A DNA stretch of 54,055 nucleotides from an uncultured Eggerthellaceae bacterium (GCA_944320405.1 CALUHI010000023.1:1-54055); one strand, 5' to 3'; counted from the stretch's first letter, positions 31,530-39,788 are shown. Numbers and translations are program-made. The notes: generated from the letters alone by a model not told the origin.

Positions 31530-32258
31530 CTACCTTCCTTTCTCCGCTGCGCGCGGCCTCGCCCCGCGCCCGCCCGCCGGCGTCTTCCTGCCGGCGGCGA
31601 TGGACGCCATCTCGGCCCTGACCGACGGCTTCCCCCCGTTGCGGGGGATCGGTTCACCAGCCCCTCCTGATGGCCGACTTCTCCCGGATGTAGGCCCTGA
31701 CCGAGCCCCTTTCCCCGGGCGGTCTGCTAAAGGGGCGCCGCCCTCCTTCGACGGAGGGGCGAGCAGGTCCTCGAGAGAGGGGCCGTCCGTGGCCCGATGC
31801 GGGCTCGGCACCTCCGGCTCGGGCGCGTTCTCCGAAGGTTCCCCGGGGCCGTTCCGGCTTCCTGGCCCCCTCGAGGGCGCGTCGCGGGCGACGCGGGCGA
31901 ACCCGTGCCGCCCGGCTATGCGGTTCACCTTGCTCGCGTCCTCGGCCCGCACCAGCAGGTCGACCGATCCGGGGTCGTCCCTCTGCTTGACGACGGTGTA
32001 CACGATGCCGTAGCGGCGCGCCTCCCGGGCGAAGGTGCCCAGGTCGTCGCGCCGTATCGGGAACACGCGCAGCTCCTTGCCCGACCGGAGGAGCGCGGCG
32101 AGCCGCGCCTTGCCGCGCGTCTTCTGGCTGCTCGCCATCGCGGCCGCCAGCATCGCGGCGGCGTCCCTCGCGCCCGCTCCCGTGATGCGCAGCGCCACCT
32201 CGGCGCCTTGGAGGGTCATGCGCACGATCTGGTCAGCGGCTTCGCTCGATGCGTCCAT
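31530..32258 (-). CDS. DUF3801 (PcfB-like) protein
   Basis: A 242-aa protein whose first ~125 residues match DUF3801/PcfB: ADQIVRMTLQGAEVALRITGAGARDAAAMLAAAM ... GKARLAALLRSGKELRVFPIRRDDLGTFAREARRYGIVYTVVKQ. PcfB of pCF10 binds the relaxase and helps load it on the coupling protein. The last ~110 residues are a disordered Pro/Gly/Arg tail. The gene overlaps the relaxase by 26 nt and precedes the ArdC-like gene, in the normal order for this element type. Confidence 0.85.
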   Translation of the reverse strand: MDASSEAADQIVRMTLQGAEVALRITGAGARDAAAMLAAAMASSQKTRGKARLAALLRSGKELRVFPIRRDDLGTFAREARRYGIVYTVVKQRDDPGSVDLLVRAEDASKVNRIAGRHGFARVARDAPSRGPGSRNGPGEPSENAPEPEVPSPHRATDGPSLEDLLAPPSKEGGAPLADRPGKGARSGPTSGRSRPSGGAGEPIPRNGGKPSVRAEMASIAAGRKTPAGGRGARPRAAEKGR

Positions 32259-33582
32259 GCTCTGTCTCCTTCCTTTCCGTTTCGGCCCGCCCGCCGCGCT
32301 CGACCTCCGCGATGCGCCGCGCGAGCCCCGGGCCCCTTTTGCGGATGCCGTCGCAGAGCCCCAGGTCCCGCCTGATGCCCTTCAGCTCCGCGGCGATTTC
32401 CGCGATCCGCGGGTTCGGCGCCGCCGGCCCTCCCTGCGCCCTGCGGAGGCGCCTCGCCTCGTTTCGCAGCGCGTGCCGTTCGCCGTCCAGGGCCGCCATG
32501 CGCTCTTTGAGCGCCTCTTCGTGGGCGAGCAGCTGCCCCTCCGTCTCGATCCCGTTTTGCGTGAGCAGCGCCAGCTCTCGCGAGATCGCGTCGAGGTTGC
32601 GGAGGTCCTCGCGCAGCAGGAAATGCATGCGGGGGCCGCCCGCTCCCTGGCGGCGCGGAGCGTTGAGCATCGCCATGTAGCGCCGGTACAGGCTCACGAG
32701 GGAGCGGGCCGGGACGGGCGTGGGCTTCGCACGGGTCGGTCTGGGTCTGCCCACGGGCAGGCGGGGGCGGGCGTTCGAGAGGATGCGCGCGGATATGCCT
32801 TCGTAGGAATACCCGTCCCCGAAGTTGCGGTGCAGGCGCACGAAGCGCTCCTTGCCGGACGGGCGCACGGAGATGTCCTTGCCCGTCTTCACCTCGTAGC
32901 CCATCGCCCGCAGGTTCGCGTAGAACTGGCGCATGGTGGACGCGCACGCCACGGCCTCGTCCGCGTCGGCCTTCACGAGGGAGCGCCACGTCGGCCTGCC
33001 GTCGCGCTCGGCGCGCCACTCCGCGTAGTGCCTCGACCTCCCCGGCTCCGGACGGTCGACCACCGACAGGCCGCGCTCCCGGCACAGCCTGTCGGACGCG
33101 CCGCGCATGGCCCGGTAGCAGGCGGTATCGCGGTGGAAGCGCCTGCCGTCGGCGAAGGAGACGGAGTTGATGACGAAGTGGTTGTGCAGATGTGCCTTGT
33201 CCAGGTGCGTGGCCACCACCACCTCGAAGCGCGCGCCCCACAGTTCCCGCGCGAGCGCCACCCCGATTTCGTGCGCGGTCTCGGGGTCCGCCTCGCCGGG
33301 CGCGAACGCCTGGTAGCCGTGGAACGCGACGATGCCGCCCTCCTTGCCGTACTGCCGCTTGGTAGCGTTCATCTCGGCGAGCGCCGTCTCGGGCAGGCAG
33401 TTGACGCCGGAGACGTAGCGCTGCTCCTCGGTCTTGTCGGGGTCCGCGGCGTAGAGGATCGCGGCGCCAACGCCCTGGCGTTCCCACTCGTCGGGCGCGC
33501 CCTCGGTCTTGGCTGGGTTCTCCGCGTAGCCCAGCACGCGGGCGAGCCGCCCCTCCACCTTCCATATCGAAGTGACGGCCAA
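32233..33582 (-). CDS. MOB-P type relaxase
   Basis: A 449-aa relaxase that nicks the origin of transfer and stays bound to the 5' end. The histidine triad motif is HLDKAHLHNHFVINSVSF (~132). An early Tyr candidate lies in LARVLGYAENP. CYRAMRGASDRLCRERGLSVV follows, conserved in relaxase/mobilization nucleases. The C-terminal 150 residues are coiled, basic helices. The start is TTG 33582 with GGAGGGGCTGAA upstream. MobC is one base away, so together they form the relaxosome. The origin of transfer is probably near 33914-33977, but no clear nick-site hairpin was seen. Confidence 0.9.
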   Translation of the reverse strand: MAVTSIWKVEGRLARVLGYAENPAKTEGAPDEWERQGVGAAILYAADPDKTEEQRYVSGVNCLPETALAEMNATKRQYGKEGGIVAFHGYQAFAPGEADPETAHEIGVALARELWGARFEVVVATHLDKAHLHNHFVINSVSFADGRRFHRDTACYRAMRGASDRLCRERGLSVVDRPEPGRSRHYAEWRAERDGRPTWRSLVKADADEAVACASTMRQFYANLRAMGYEVKTGKDISVRPSGKERFVRLHRNFGDGYSYEGISARILSNARPRLPVGRPRPTRAKPTPVPARSLVSLYRRYMAMLNAPRRQGAGGPRMHFLLREDLRNLDAISRELALLTQNGIETEGQLLAHEEALKERMAALDGERHALRNEARRLRRAQGGPAAPNPRIAEIAAELKGIRRDLGLCDGIRKRGPGLARRIAEVERGGRAETERKETEHGRIERSR

Positions 33583-33583
33583 T

Positions 33584-33913
33584 TCAGCCCCTCCTTCCCG
33601 GCTCTTTGACCGCCGCGGCTATCTCGGCGAGCGCGGCCTCCAGCTTCCGCGCCTCGGCGTCGTAGCGCGCGGCGTCCACGACGTTCAGGACATGCGCCTT
33701 GCGGGCTATCTGGTTGAGGTTGCTCCCTATCGCATGCAGCTCGCGCGCCATCGCCAGGTAGTCGGGCGGGGGCTTGGGCTTCGGCTCGATGCCGCCTATG
33801 AGCGCCCGCAGGTACGCCTCCTGCGACCAGCCCGCCGCCCCCGCGGCCGCCTTCAGGCGAGCCAGCTCGTCCTCGGTGAGCCTGATGAGTACCGATTTAT
33901 TGCGTCTTCTCAA
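33584..33913 (-). CDS. mobC: MobC relaxosome accessory protein
   Basis: A 109-aa protein with an N-terminal ribbon-helix-helix (NKSVLIRLTEDELARLKAAAGAAGWSQEAYLRALI) and the MobC signature ELHAIGSNLNQIARKAH. MobC proteins bind oriT and help melt it for the relaxase. The start is TTG 33913. It is divergent from the kinase gene at 33978, leaving only 64 bp that must hold both promoters and perhaps part of oriT. Confidence 0.88.
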   Translation of the reverse strand: MRRRNKSVLIRLTEDELARLKAAAGAAGWSQEAYLRALIGGIEPKPKPPPDYLAMARELHAIGSNLNQIARKAHVLNVVDAARYDAEARKLEAALAEIAAAVKEPGRRG

Positions 33914-33977
33914 GGTGTACCTGCTTTCTGTTTTGAAGTATCATCGAAATTGTTTTGCTATCAAAAGGAAGGCGTTC

Positions 33978-35183
33978 ATGGCCGAGGTATCAATTACTGA
34001 AGGACAGCTCGTGCTAGATGGCGAGATTCCAAAAGACGAAAAAGGCAATCCTCTTTTTGCCGACTTTGCTTTTCGATGCCCATTGGGAAATGGGGCAAAC
34101 GCTCAGGTTTTTTTGGCGGAGAACACAAAACTCGGTCGCAATGAGGCAATAAAGCTCTGGATCCTGTCCGGGAAGGAATCTGGCAGATGGAAAGGCGCCT
34201 TGGAAAAAGCAAGAAGAGAAGCGGAGAAAAACGCCAAGATTGCGACGCGATCAGTGGCTCAAATCTACGACATCGGAGAGTGTCGGTCTCCTGTGCGTTT
34301 TTTCTACGCCCGGATGGAATACGTCAATGGCATTCCGCTAAAAAATCTCTTCTCCGAAATCGGGAAAATAATGGAGAGTGCCGCCGCAGCGGATCCTTCT
34401 TGCAGCGATCCCGCTATCAACTTCTACCGTCAGAGATGTGCAACCATTATTTTCAACATAGCCCAATCGGTGTTCAAAGAGCTTTTCTATATCCATTCGC
34501 AGGATATCGTTCATGGGGATCTTAACCTTGGAAACATAATGGTGGAGACGCGGCAGGATCGCGCTGCTCGTAAAGCAAGATCGCAATCATCTGGAAATTT
34601 GAGGCCTTTTGTTACTGCAAAAGAGGGAAGAAAATCCTTACCCTTCAATGTAAATTGCATTGAGCAAGATAGATATTTATGGCAAAAGGACCTATCGAGC
34701 TCTGGAAACTTTTACAAGCACTCAGAATTTTTTCCATTAATGTCAATACAAGAAGCGCAGATCAAAGTCATTGATTTCGGAACCAGTTTTTTTGCTAAAA
34801 AATCAATGCCGGATGATACGAACGAGTCCCATGCAGAAATCTCTCTATTTCGAGAGCATGATCTTATGGTTAAGCTTCTTCGAACTGCGCTGGAGCATTT
34901 CGGAGGGTTAGACGAATCGCTGTTCAGGTTCGTTATTTGCACGGAAGAACGAAACCGAGCGCATTACGAGGTGTGCCTTCACGACAACGGACTTGTAGAT
35001 CTTCCAGGATTGGATGCCGCATTCCGATGCGCTCTCCTCATTATTTTTATGCATGAAGGCTATCGTCTCAACGGAACGAAAGAGACCTTGAGCCAATTGA
35101 ACTCGTATCTTGCTGAATATGAGCATCCGTTGATTGACAGGCGTGGAGCCCTCTCTCTTTTTAAAGACGTTACCGAAGGGTAA
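33978..35183 (+). CDS. Eukaryotic-like protein kinase
   Basis: A 401-aa soluble kinase-like protein. The glycine loop is CPLGNGANAQVFLAE (~36-50). The ATP-anchoring Lys is in EAIKLWIL (~60). The catalytic loop is IVHGDLNLGNIMV (~177-189), with Asp and Asn in place but HGD instead of HRD. The metal-binding motif is VIDFGTSFF (~265). The insert between catalytic loop and DFG is unusually long (~80 residues). No membrane segment or sensor domain is present. ATG 33978 follows AAGGAAGG. It is low in GC, plus strand, and sits between mobC and the primase in a minus-strand operon, so it is cargo. Kinases in such positions are often anti-phage effectors, which is an inference here. Confidence 0.8.
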   Translation: MAEVSITEGQLVLDGEIPKDEKGNPLFADFAFRCPLGNGANAQVFLAENTKLGRNEAIKLWILSGKESGRWKGALEKARREAEKNAKIATRSVAQIYDIGECRSPVRFFYARMEYVNGIPLKNLFSEIGKIMESAAAADPSCSDPAINFYRQRCATIIFNIAQSVFKELFYIHSQDIVHGDLNLGNIMVETRQDRAARKARSQSSGNLRPFVTAKEGRKSLPFNVNCIEQDRYLWQKDLSSSGNFYKHSEFFPLMSIQEAQIKVIDFGTSFFAKKSMPDDTNESHAEISLFREHDLMVKLLRTALEHFGGLDESLFRFVICTEERNRAHYEVCLHDNGLVDLPGLDAAFRCALLIIFMHEGYRLNGTKETLSQLNSYLAEYEHPLIDRRGALSLFKDVTEG

Positions 35184-35210
35184 GAGGAGAGACTCGTGCA
35201 TCAGGAGGGT

Positions 35211-35230
35211 GCAGGGATCTCCCTGCTTTT
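35211..35230 (+). terminator. Terminator after kinase gene
   Basis: GCAGGGATCTCCCTGC followed by TTTT forms a compact stem-loop 28 bp after the kinase stop. Confidence 0.65.
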
Positions 35231-35231
35231 G

Positions 35232-35251
35232 GCGAAAGGCTAGCCTTTCGC
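35232..35251. repeat. Perfect 20-bp palindrome
   Basis: GCGAAAGGCTAGCCTTTCGC is an uninterrupted palindrome one base after the kinase terminator. It lies between the convergent kinase and primase genes, so it may help terminate the opposite strand or be a protein site. Confidence 0.5.
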
Positions 35252-35322
35252 GTTGCTTGCTGGTACGTGGCGGCGTTCCGCCGCGGGGGCGGCGGGCTCC
35301 GCGACCCGCCGAGAGAGGGGCC

Positions 35323-36300
35323 TCACCTCGCCCTGCCCGCATCGGCCCTCGCCCCGTGCGAGTACCTCGTCGTCAGGAACTCGTTCACGTCCTTCCCCGC
35401 AGGCGGGTGCGCGATCCGCGCGGGGACCCCCCGCGCCTCCAGCGCGCGTGCGACCGTCGTCGCCGCCAATCTGCCGGCGTCGTCGTTGTCGAGGTGCAGC
35501 CTGACTTCGCGAACGTCTCCGCCGTGGTCGTCGAGGTATTGCCTGAGCGGGGCGGGCAGGCCCGGTCCGCCGTCCGCCGAGCGCGGCACCGCCACCCCGC
35601 CGAGAGACAGCATCGCCCGCCCGCGCCACTCGCCGCCCTCGATCTCCACGATGGTGGCGAAGCTGAGGGCGTCGATGGCCGACTCGAACACGTGGAGCCG
35701 CCCGTCGGGCCTGCCGCCAGGGAGGCTGAAGGCGAAGCGCTTGTCGGAGCCGGGCGCCTCGCCCTTGTAGCTTCCCCTGCACGAGCGCAGCGCCGCGTAG
35801 CGCGGGGCGCCAGAAAGGTCGTGCCCGACGAACACGGCGTGGGGCGATCCTTTTCGCAACGTGCCGTAGACGTCGCCGCGACTCATGAGCTCGGCCGCGA
35901 CGCTTTCGGATACGCCTCTCGACCGCAGGTAGCGCGCCGCCTCGTCGTCCGCGCAGCGAAGCGGCAGGCGGAACGGCTGGCGTTCGGGCGGGGCGGCGCG
36001 CTCGGGAGGCTCGCGGCGCTGCGCCGACGAGATTGCCGGGCTCCCTTCGAGCAGATGTTCGGCCGCATCGAGGAAGGACATCCCGCGCACTTTGACGAGG
36101 AAGTCGAGCGCGCTCCTGCCGCCGATTCCGCGGCTCCACCAGTACCACTTGCCGTTTGAGATCTTCAGGCTGTCGTGCTCGCTGGTGCAGAAGGCGGTGG
36201 GCGATACGCGCACGAGCTCGTCGGGCTCGCGTTCCTGAAGGTAGGTGAGGAGGTCGATCCTCTTGACTTCGGAGATGACCTCGGGAGGTATATATGGCAT
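35323..36300 (-). CDS. DUF3991/TOPRIM-domain primase-like protein
   Basis: A 325-aa protein of the conjugative-element primase type. The N-terminus (EVKRIDLLTYLQEREPDELVRVSPTAFCTSEHDSLKISNGKWYWWSRGIGGRSALDFLVKV) is a degenerate zinc-binding primase region. DUF3991 follows (AARYLRSRGVSESVAAELMSRGDVYGT). The TOPRIM domain has LHVFESAIDALSFATI (catalytic Glu) and VRLHLDNDDAGRLAA (DxD). It would make primers for the transferred strand in recipient cells. Length is normal for the family. It follows, in transcription order, a large gap occupied by the plus-strand DUF3800 pseudogene. Confidence 0.85.
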   Translation of the reverse strand: MPYIPPEVISEVKRIDLLTYLQEREPDELVRVSPTAFCTSEHDSLKISNGKWYWWSRGIGGRSALDFLVKVRGMSFLDAAEHLLEGSPAISSAQRREPPERAAPPERQPFRLPLRCADDEAARYLRSRGVSESVAAELMSRGDVYGTLRKGSPHAVFVGHDLSGAPRYAALRSCRGSYKGEAPGSDKRFAFSLPGGRPDGRLHVFESAIDALSFATIVEIEGGEWRGRAMLSLGGVAVPRSADGGPGLPAPLRQYLDDHGGDVREVRLHLDNDDAGRLAATTVARALEARGVPARIAHPPAGKDVNEFLTTRYSHGARADAGRAR

Positions 36301-36347
36301 GATGTTTTCCTTCTATAGCATGAAAACAATTTAGGAAGGGAGGGACG

Positions 36348-37507
36348 TTGGAGGGGAAGATGGTCGTCTATCTCGACGAGGCGGGGAACAGCGGCTGCCT
36401 GACAAAAAACGGGAAAGTCTCGTATCGAGGAGACGATCAGCCGCTTTACGTCCTTGCCGCGGTAATGCCCCACCCGCATGAGGCGGGCATCATGGATCGC
36501 TACCGAAAGTTCAAAGAGAGGCACGGATACGGCGATGAAGAGATGAAGGGAAGCGACTTGTTGACGAAGAGCAACAACGCCGTACTCGCCGACTTCATCG
36601 ATGAGTTCGTGGGGAAATGCCCCGTAGAACTGTGCGTCTACTCGAAAGACTTCTATCTCGCAACCGCCCTCATGCAGTCCGCCCTTGGACCAGATGCAAA
36701 GTCCGTCTTTCCAATTGAGTATTACAGCGAGGCGTCAAACCTCGCCTTGTTCGAACAAGAGGCGATCGACGCGTACGCCGAGTACTCGGACAATCCAACT
36801 GAGGAAGCCGCAGAAAAACTCGTCAAAAGGCTACTCGGCAAAGACGCCGTTCGGGAAGGGGGCTTTTTCGGACTTATCTAGAAGAGGTCGAAAGGACTGG
36901 GTCTTTTTCGACCGCGTTCGACCGAGGTGTTGTCTCAGGGGACTACGAGAAGCCCGCATACCAAAATCTTGTCAACCTTGCATCTTCTGGGGAGCTGATG
37001 CTCGCGATTAAGCTGGACCACGATTTGAGCAATGCTGACATGCGAATAATCCACGATCATATCTTTGAATTTGAAAACGAATACGTCTCTGCATTGTCGA
37101 GTGAGGGGGTCGGCTTCCGGCTTACGTTTGAGGAAAGCTCTGATGCTCCGGGGGTTCAGCTTGCCGACAATATGGCAAGCATTGTGTTCGGCGCGGCGAA
37201 AAGGACGGTAAAGGCATTCAGAAGTCAAAGGCCTTGGTCGAGCGAAGGGAAGTGGTCGTCTCGGCTGTGGTCGAAGCTGTTTTTCGGCATCGGGCCGGAC
37301 AGGTTCAAGCTCGTCGTTCCTCTTCAGGATCAAGCGCTTCTCTTCGCTGTTGCCGAGATGTACCAAGATGACTTTCCAGAGGAGAGCAGGAACGCTTCCT
37401 GCATCGATGAGCTTTACCTTAAATGGCTTCGCTTCGTCTGCGGTGAACAGCTTGATTTAGTTGCGAGCTACGATTCGCGGGCGACCGAATCCCTCATGGC
37501 GCGCTAG
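36348..37507 (+). pseudogene. DUF3800 family protein, frameshifted
   Basis: The N-terminal part starts VVYLDEAGNSG, the DxxG/S motif of DUF3800 nuclease-like proteins, and continues with YVLAAVMPHPHEAGIMDRYRKFK. The frame stops at 36881. One base back, the next frame continues without a gap: LFRTYLEEVERTGSFSTAFD, then KLDHDLSNADMRIIHDHIFEFENEY and the C-terminal DAPGVQLADNMASIVFGA. Both catalytic ends of the RNase H-like fold are therefore present but split by a -1 shift in a CTTTTTC run near 36865. The enzyme is dead unless slippage restores it. It is plus-strand cargo between primase and methyltransferase. Start may be TTG 36348 or ATG 36360. Confidence 0.75.
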
Positions 37508-37514
37508 GCTTCCA

Positions 37515-38861
37515 TCACGTTAGGGCCTCCTCTATCCGCCGCCCGATCCATGCGATGACCGGGACTGCCATGGAGTTGCCCAAAGCCTTGTAGCGCTGGG
37601 TGTCGGGGGCTGGTTTGCCTCGGTATTCCACGTCGGTCCACCCGTCGGGGAAACCTTGGAGCCTCTCGCATTCGACCGGCGTCAGCCGTCTCACGGCAGG
37701 CCCCTGCATCACGTGGCTCGTCTGCTTCGTCCCGGGCTGCGCGGCGAGCGCGCTCACGTGGTCGCCCGACTCGCCGACCAGCCTCACCTCGTCGCGGACG
37801 TTCTGGGAGAACGCGGCGACGGGTCCGATGTTCGCCGGCGACCCGCCTACTTTCAGCGCCCCCGCGAGCTCGATGTCGCACGAGGCGTTGGCCGAGTCGC
37901 CGGAGAGGCACGCCATCGGCGGCCCCTTCGCGGAGCACGCCGTCATGCACCCGCACAACTCCTCCGACACCGACGCGTTGGGGTTCGTCGAGGCGATTCC
38001 CAGCACCCTGAGTTCGGTCGCCCCGCCGGGAATGGCGACGGCGTGGCGGTCCGCGGCGGTAAGCGTGTACATCCCCGATTTGTCGGGGTCGCAGAACCCG
38101 GTGCCGTTGCCCCCGGCGGTATCGCTGCGGCCTATGACGTTGCCCACGATCCCGAAGCACACCGCCGGACAGCGGCCCGCGGTCACGGTCGGCGAGCGCT
38201 CGTCGGAGTAGCCTACCCCCTTCGCGGCTGCGGAGGCGTTGAACTTGAAGCCTGCCGCTCCAGCGCCCCCTCCAGCTGCGCGGGCAAGGGCCGCCCTCTT
38301 TTCCTTGCTCGACGGAGTATCCCAGCGCAGGCCCTCGCGCTCAAATAGTATTTCGCAGGCACGGGCCGCGTCTCCAAGCACTCCGACAAGAAAGACACGC
38401 TCGCGTCTTTGGGCCAGGCCGAAAAACTGCGCGTCCAGAATTCTCCACGCCAAACCGTACCCGACCTCATCCATTTCCCTGAGCAGGAGTCCGAAAGCCT
38501 TCCCGCCCTCGCACGAGAGCGCTCCCGGCACGTTCTCCCACACGAAGCATCGAGGACGGATCTCACGTACAGCCCGAATGTATTCGAGCATGAGGCCGGA
38601 TTCGCCCGAGAGCCCCGTTCGGCTTCCGGCGACGGAGAAGCTTTGGCAGGGGCTCCCCCCGATGACGACGTCCGTTTTCCCATGCAGCTCCTTCCAATCG
38701 ACTTCGCGTATATCCCCCAGGTTGGGCACGTGCGGGAACCGCGTCGAGAGCACCGCGCGGCAGAAGGGGTCGATCTCGCTGAACGCGACCGCCTCCCACC
38801 CGAGAGGCCCCCAGGCGCAGCTGGCGGCCTCGATTCCCGAGAACAGGCTCACATACCTCAT
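37515..38861 (-). CDS. DNA (cytosine-5) methyltransferase
   Basis: A 448-aa C5-cytosine methyltransferase. Motif I is SLFSGIEAASCAWGPLGWEAVAFSEIDPF. Motif IV is GGSPCQSFSVAG with the catalytic Cys. Motif VI is FVWENVPG. Motif VIII is FFGLAQRRERVFLVG. The C-terminal motifs IX-X are RRLTPVECERLQGFPDGWTD and RYKALGNSMAVPV. The target-recognition region in between is long. No restriction endonuclease is adjacent, so it is probably an orphan that protects the element from host restriction. ATG 38861 (MRYVSLFSG) overlaps the upstream mini-gene by 4 nt. All catalytic motifs are intact. Confidence 0.92.
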   Translation of the reverse strand: MRYVSLFSGIEAASCAWGPLGWEAVAFSEIDPFCRAVLSTRFPHVPNLGDIREVDWKELHGKTDVVIGGSPCQSFSVAGSRTGLSGESGLMLEYIRAVREIRPRCFVWENVPGALSCEGGKAFGLLLREMDEVGYGLAWRILDAQFFGLAQRRERVFLVGVLGDAARACEILFEREGLRWDTPSSKEKRAALARAAGGGAGAAGFKFNASAAAKGVGYSDERSPTVTAGRCPAVCFGIVGNVIGRSDTAGGNGTGFCDPDKSGMYTLTAADRHAVAIPGGATELRVLGIASTNPNASVSEELCGCMTACSAKGPPMACLSGDSANASCDIELAGALKVGGSPANIGPVAAFSQNVRDEVRLVGESGDHVSALAAQPGTKQTSHVMQGPAVRRLTPVECERLQGFPDGWTDVEYRGKPAPDTQRYKALGNSMAVPVIAWIGRRIEEALT

Positions 38862-39145
38862 AGCACCGCCGCCCTTCGCAGGGAGACCTCGCGTTCGCAC
38901 ACCTCCACGATGTGTTGGCACAGCTCATCGGGTATCCGGCCGCGCTCCCTCGCGTTCGCCAGCCCCTGCGTGCCCGTTTTCGAGCCGCGCGGCGCCGGCT
39001 CGTGGCAGGGAGAACCGTTCTTGCACGGCGGGCGGAATGCCGGATCGGAAGCGTTGGTGAATATGTCGGTCGGCATCACGTGGCCGCGCGCCTCGAAAGC
39101 CTTGCCGATGGAGCGCGTGCTGCTGAAAAGTTCAAGGACCTTCAT
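38858..39145 (-). CDS. Internally deleted remnant of a second DNA methyltransferase
   Basis: A 95-aa ORF that reads as two ends of one protein. MKVLELFSSTRSIGKAFEARGH is motif I of a phage-type C5 methyltransferase. It is fused directly to MPTDIFTNASDPAFRPPCKN and APRGSKTGTQGLANARERGRIP, which in family members follows ~150 residues later. The catalytic middle (PDC loop, motifs IV-VIII) is missing, so it cannot methylate DNA. The ribosome site (AGGAGCCCC) and the ATGA overlap with the next methyltransferase are kept, so it may persist as a translational leader for that gene. The family assignment is from memory of the conserved ends. Confidence 0.7.
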   Translation of the reverse strand: MKVLELFSSTRSIGKAFEARGHVMPTDIFTNASDPAFRPPCKNGSPCHEPAPRGSKTGTQGLANARERGRIPDELCQHIVEVCEREVSLRRAAVL

Positions 39146-39159
39146 GGGGCTCCTTCGCA

Positions 39160-39198
39160 TATAAAGGAAGCGCCCCGGCTGTGCCGCGGGCGCTTCCT
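39160..39198 (-). terminator. Terminator after the RelB/YoeB pair
   Basis: AGGAAGCGCC (39165-39174) pairs with GGCGCTTCCT at the other arm (to 39198). On the minus strand a T/A-rich TTTATAT tract follows the stem. Confidence 0.65.
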
Positions 39199-39229
39199 GT
39201 CCTGATTTATTCGGTTGTTTCTGGAGGGG

Positions 39230-39499
39230 CTACTGGTAATGCCCCTTGCAGGAGACGATGAGCAGCGCATCGCCCTCGATCTTGTAGACCAGCCTGTTCG
39301 CGGCGTCTATGCGCACGCTGGACAGCCCGAAGCGGCTGTGCTTCAGGCGCTCGGCCTTGCCCATGGGGGCGGAGCCGGGCTCGCCGGCGCTCCGCTCGAT
39401 GTCCTTGATGAGCTTGTTGATCCGCTTCAGGGTCTTCCTGTCCTGGGACTGCCACCATACGTAGTCGTCCCAGGCGGGATCGCTCCAGACCTTCCTTAT
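39230..39499 (-). CDS. YoeB/Txe-like RelE-superfamily toxin lacking a standard start codon
   Basis: Reading from the codon after the antitoxin stop gives an 89-aa YoeB-like ribosome-dependent mRNA interferase: IRKVWSDPAWDDYVWWQSQD, then RINKLIKDIER, GKAERLKHSRFG, VRIDAANRLVYKI and LLIVSCKGHYQ. Residues equivalent to the catalytic Glu (GKAE), Arg (VRIDAANR) and C-terminal HY are present. However, the first codon is ATA (39497-39499), there is no ATG/GTG/TTG nearby in frame, and the gene abuts the antitoxin stop. Either translation starts at AUA by coupling, or the toxin lost its start and is silent. It is in the same frame as the antitoxin. Confidence 0.7.
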   Translation of the reverse strand: MRKVWSDPAWDDYVWWQSQDRKTLKRINKLIKDIERSAGEPGSAPMGKAERLKHSRFGLSSVRIDAANRLVYKIEGDALLIVSCKGHYQ

Positions 39500-39754
39500 C
39501 TACGCCTCGACCAGCTCGTGCTCGGACGCGTTGCCCTCGAGCATGGACAGGTAGATCGAATCCATCTTCGCGGCGAATTCGCGCTCGGTGGGCGCGGGCG
39601 CGGTCACGGCGAAGGGGAACCCGCGGTGCGCCACGAACTGCCGCGCGAACACGTTGAACACCGCCGTGGGCGTGAGGCCGATGTCGGAGGACACCTCCTC
39701 CAGCTCGCGCTTGAGGTCGGAGTCGAGCCTGATGTTGAGCGTGCTTGTCGCCAT
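39500..39754 (-). CDS. RelB/DinJ-family antitoxin
   Basis: An 84-aa antitoxin. The N-terminal ribbon-helix-helix (STLNIRLDSDLKRELEEVSSDIGLTPTAVFNVFARQFV) is the RelB/DinJ DNA-binding domain. The rest is a helical toxin-binding tail ending SEHELVEA. It should neutralise the YoeB-like toxin downstream and repress the operon. I chose ATG 39754 (MATSTLNIRLD); an upstream start would add four residues. A candidate operator lies at 39789-39812. Confidence 0.85.
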   Translation of the reverse strand: MATSTLNIRLDSDLKRELEEVSSDIGLTPTAVFNVFARQFVAHRGFPFAVTAPAPTEREFAAKMDSIYLSMLEGNASEHELVEA

Positions 39755-39788
39755 GATGCCTCCCAATGAGAAACCTTCCTTTCCGATG

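Noticed and set aside
33914-33977. Clear oriT nick site upstream of mobC
   Set aside because: The location is right for an origin of transfer, but I found no convincing inverted repeat with a conserved nick motif, so it is not listed as a feature.
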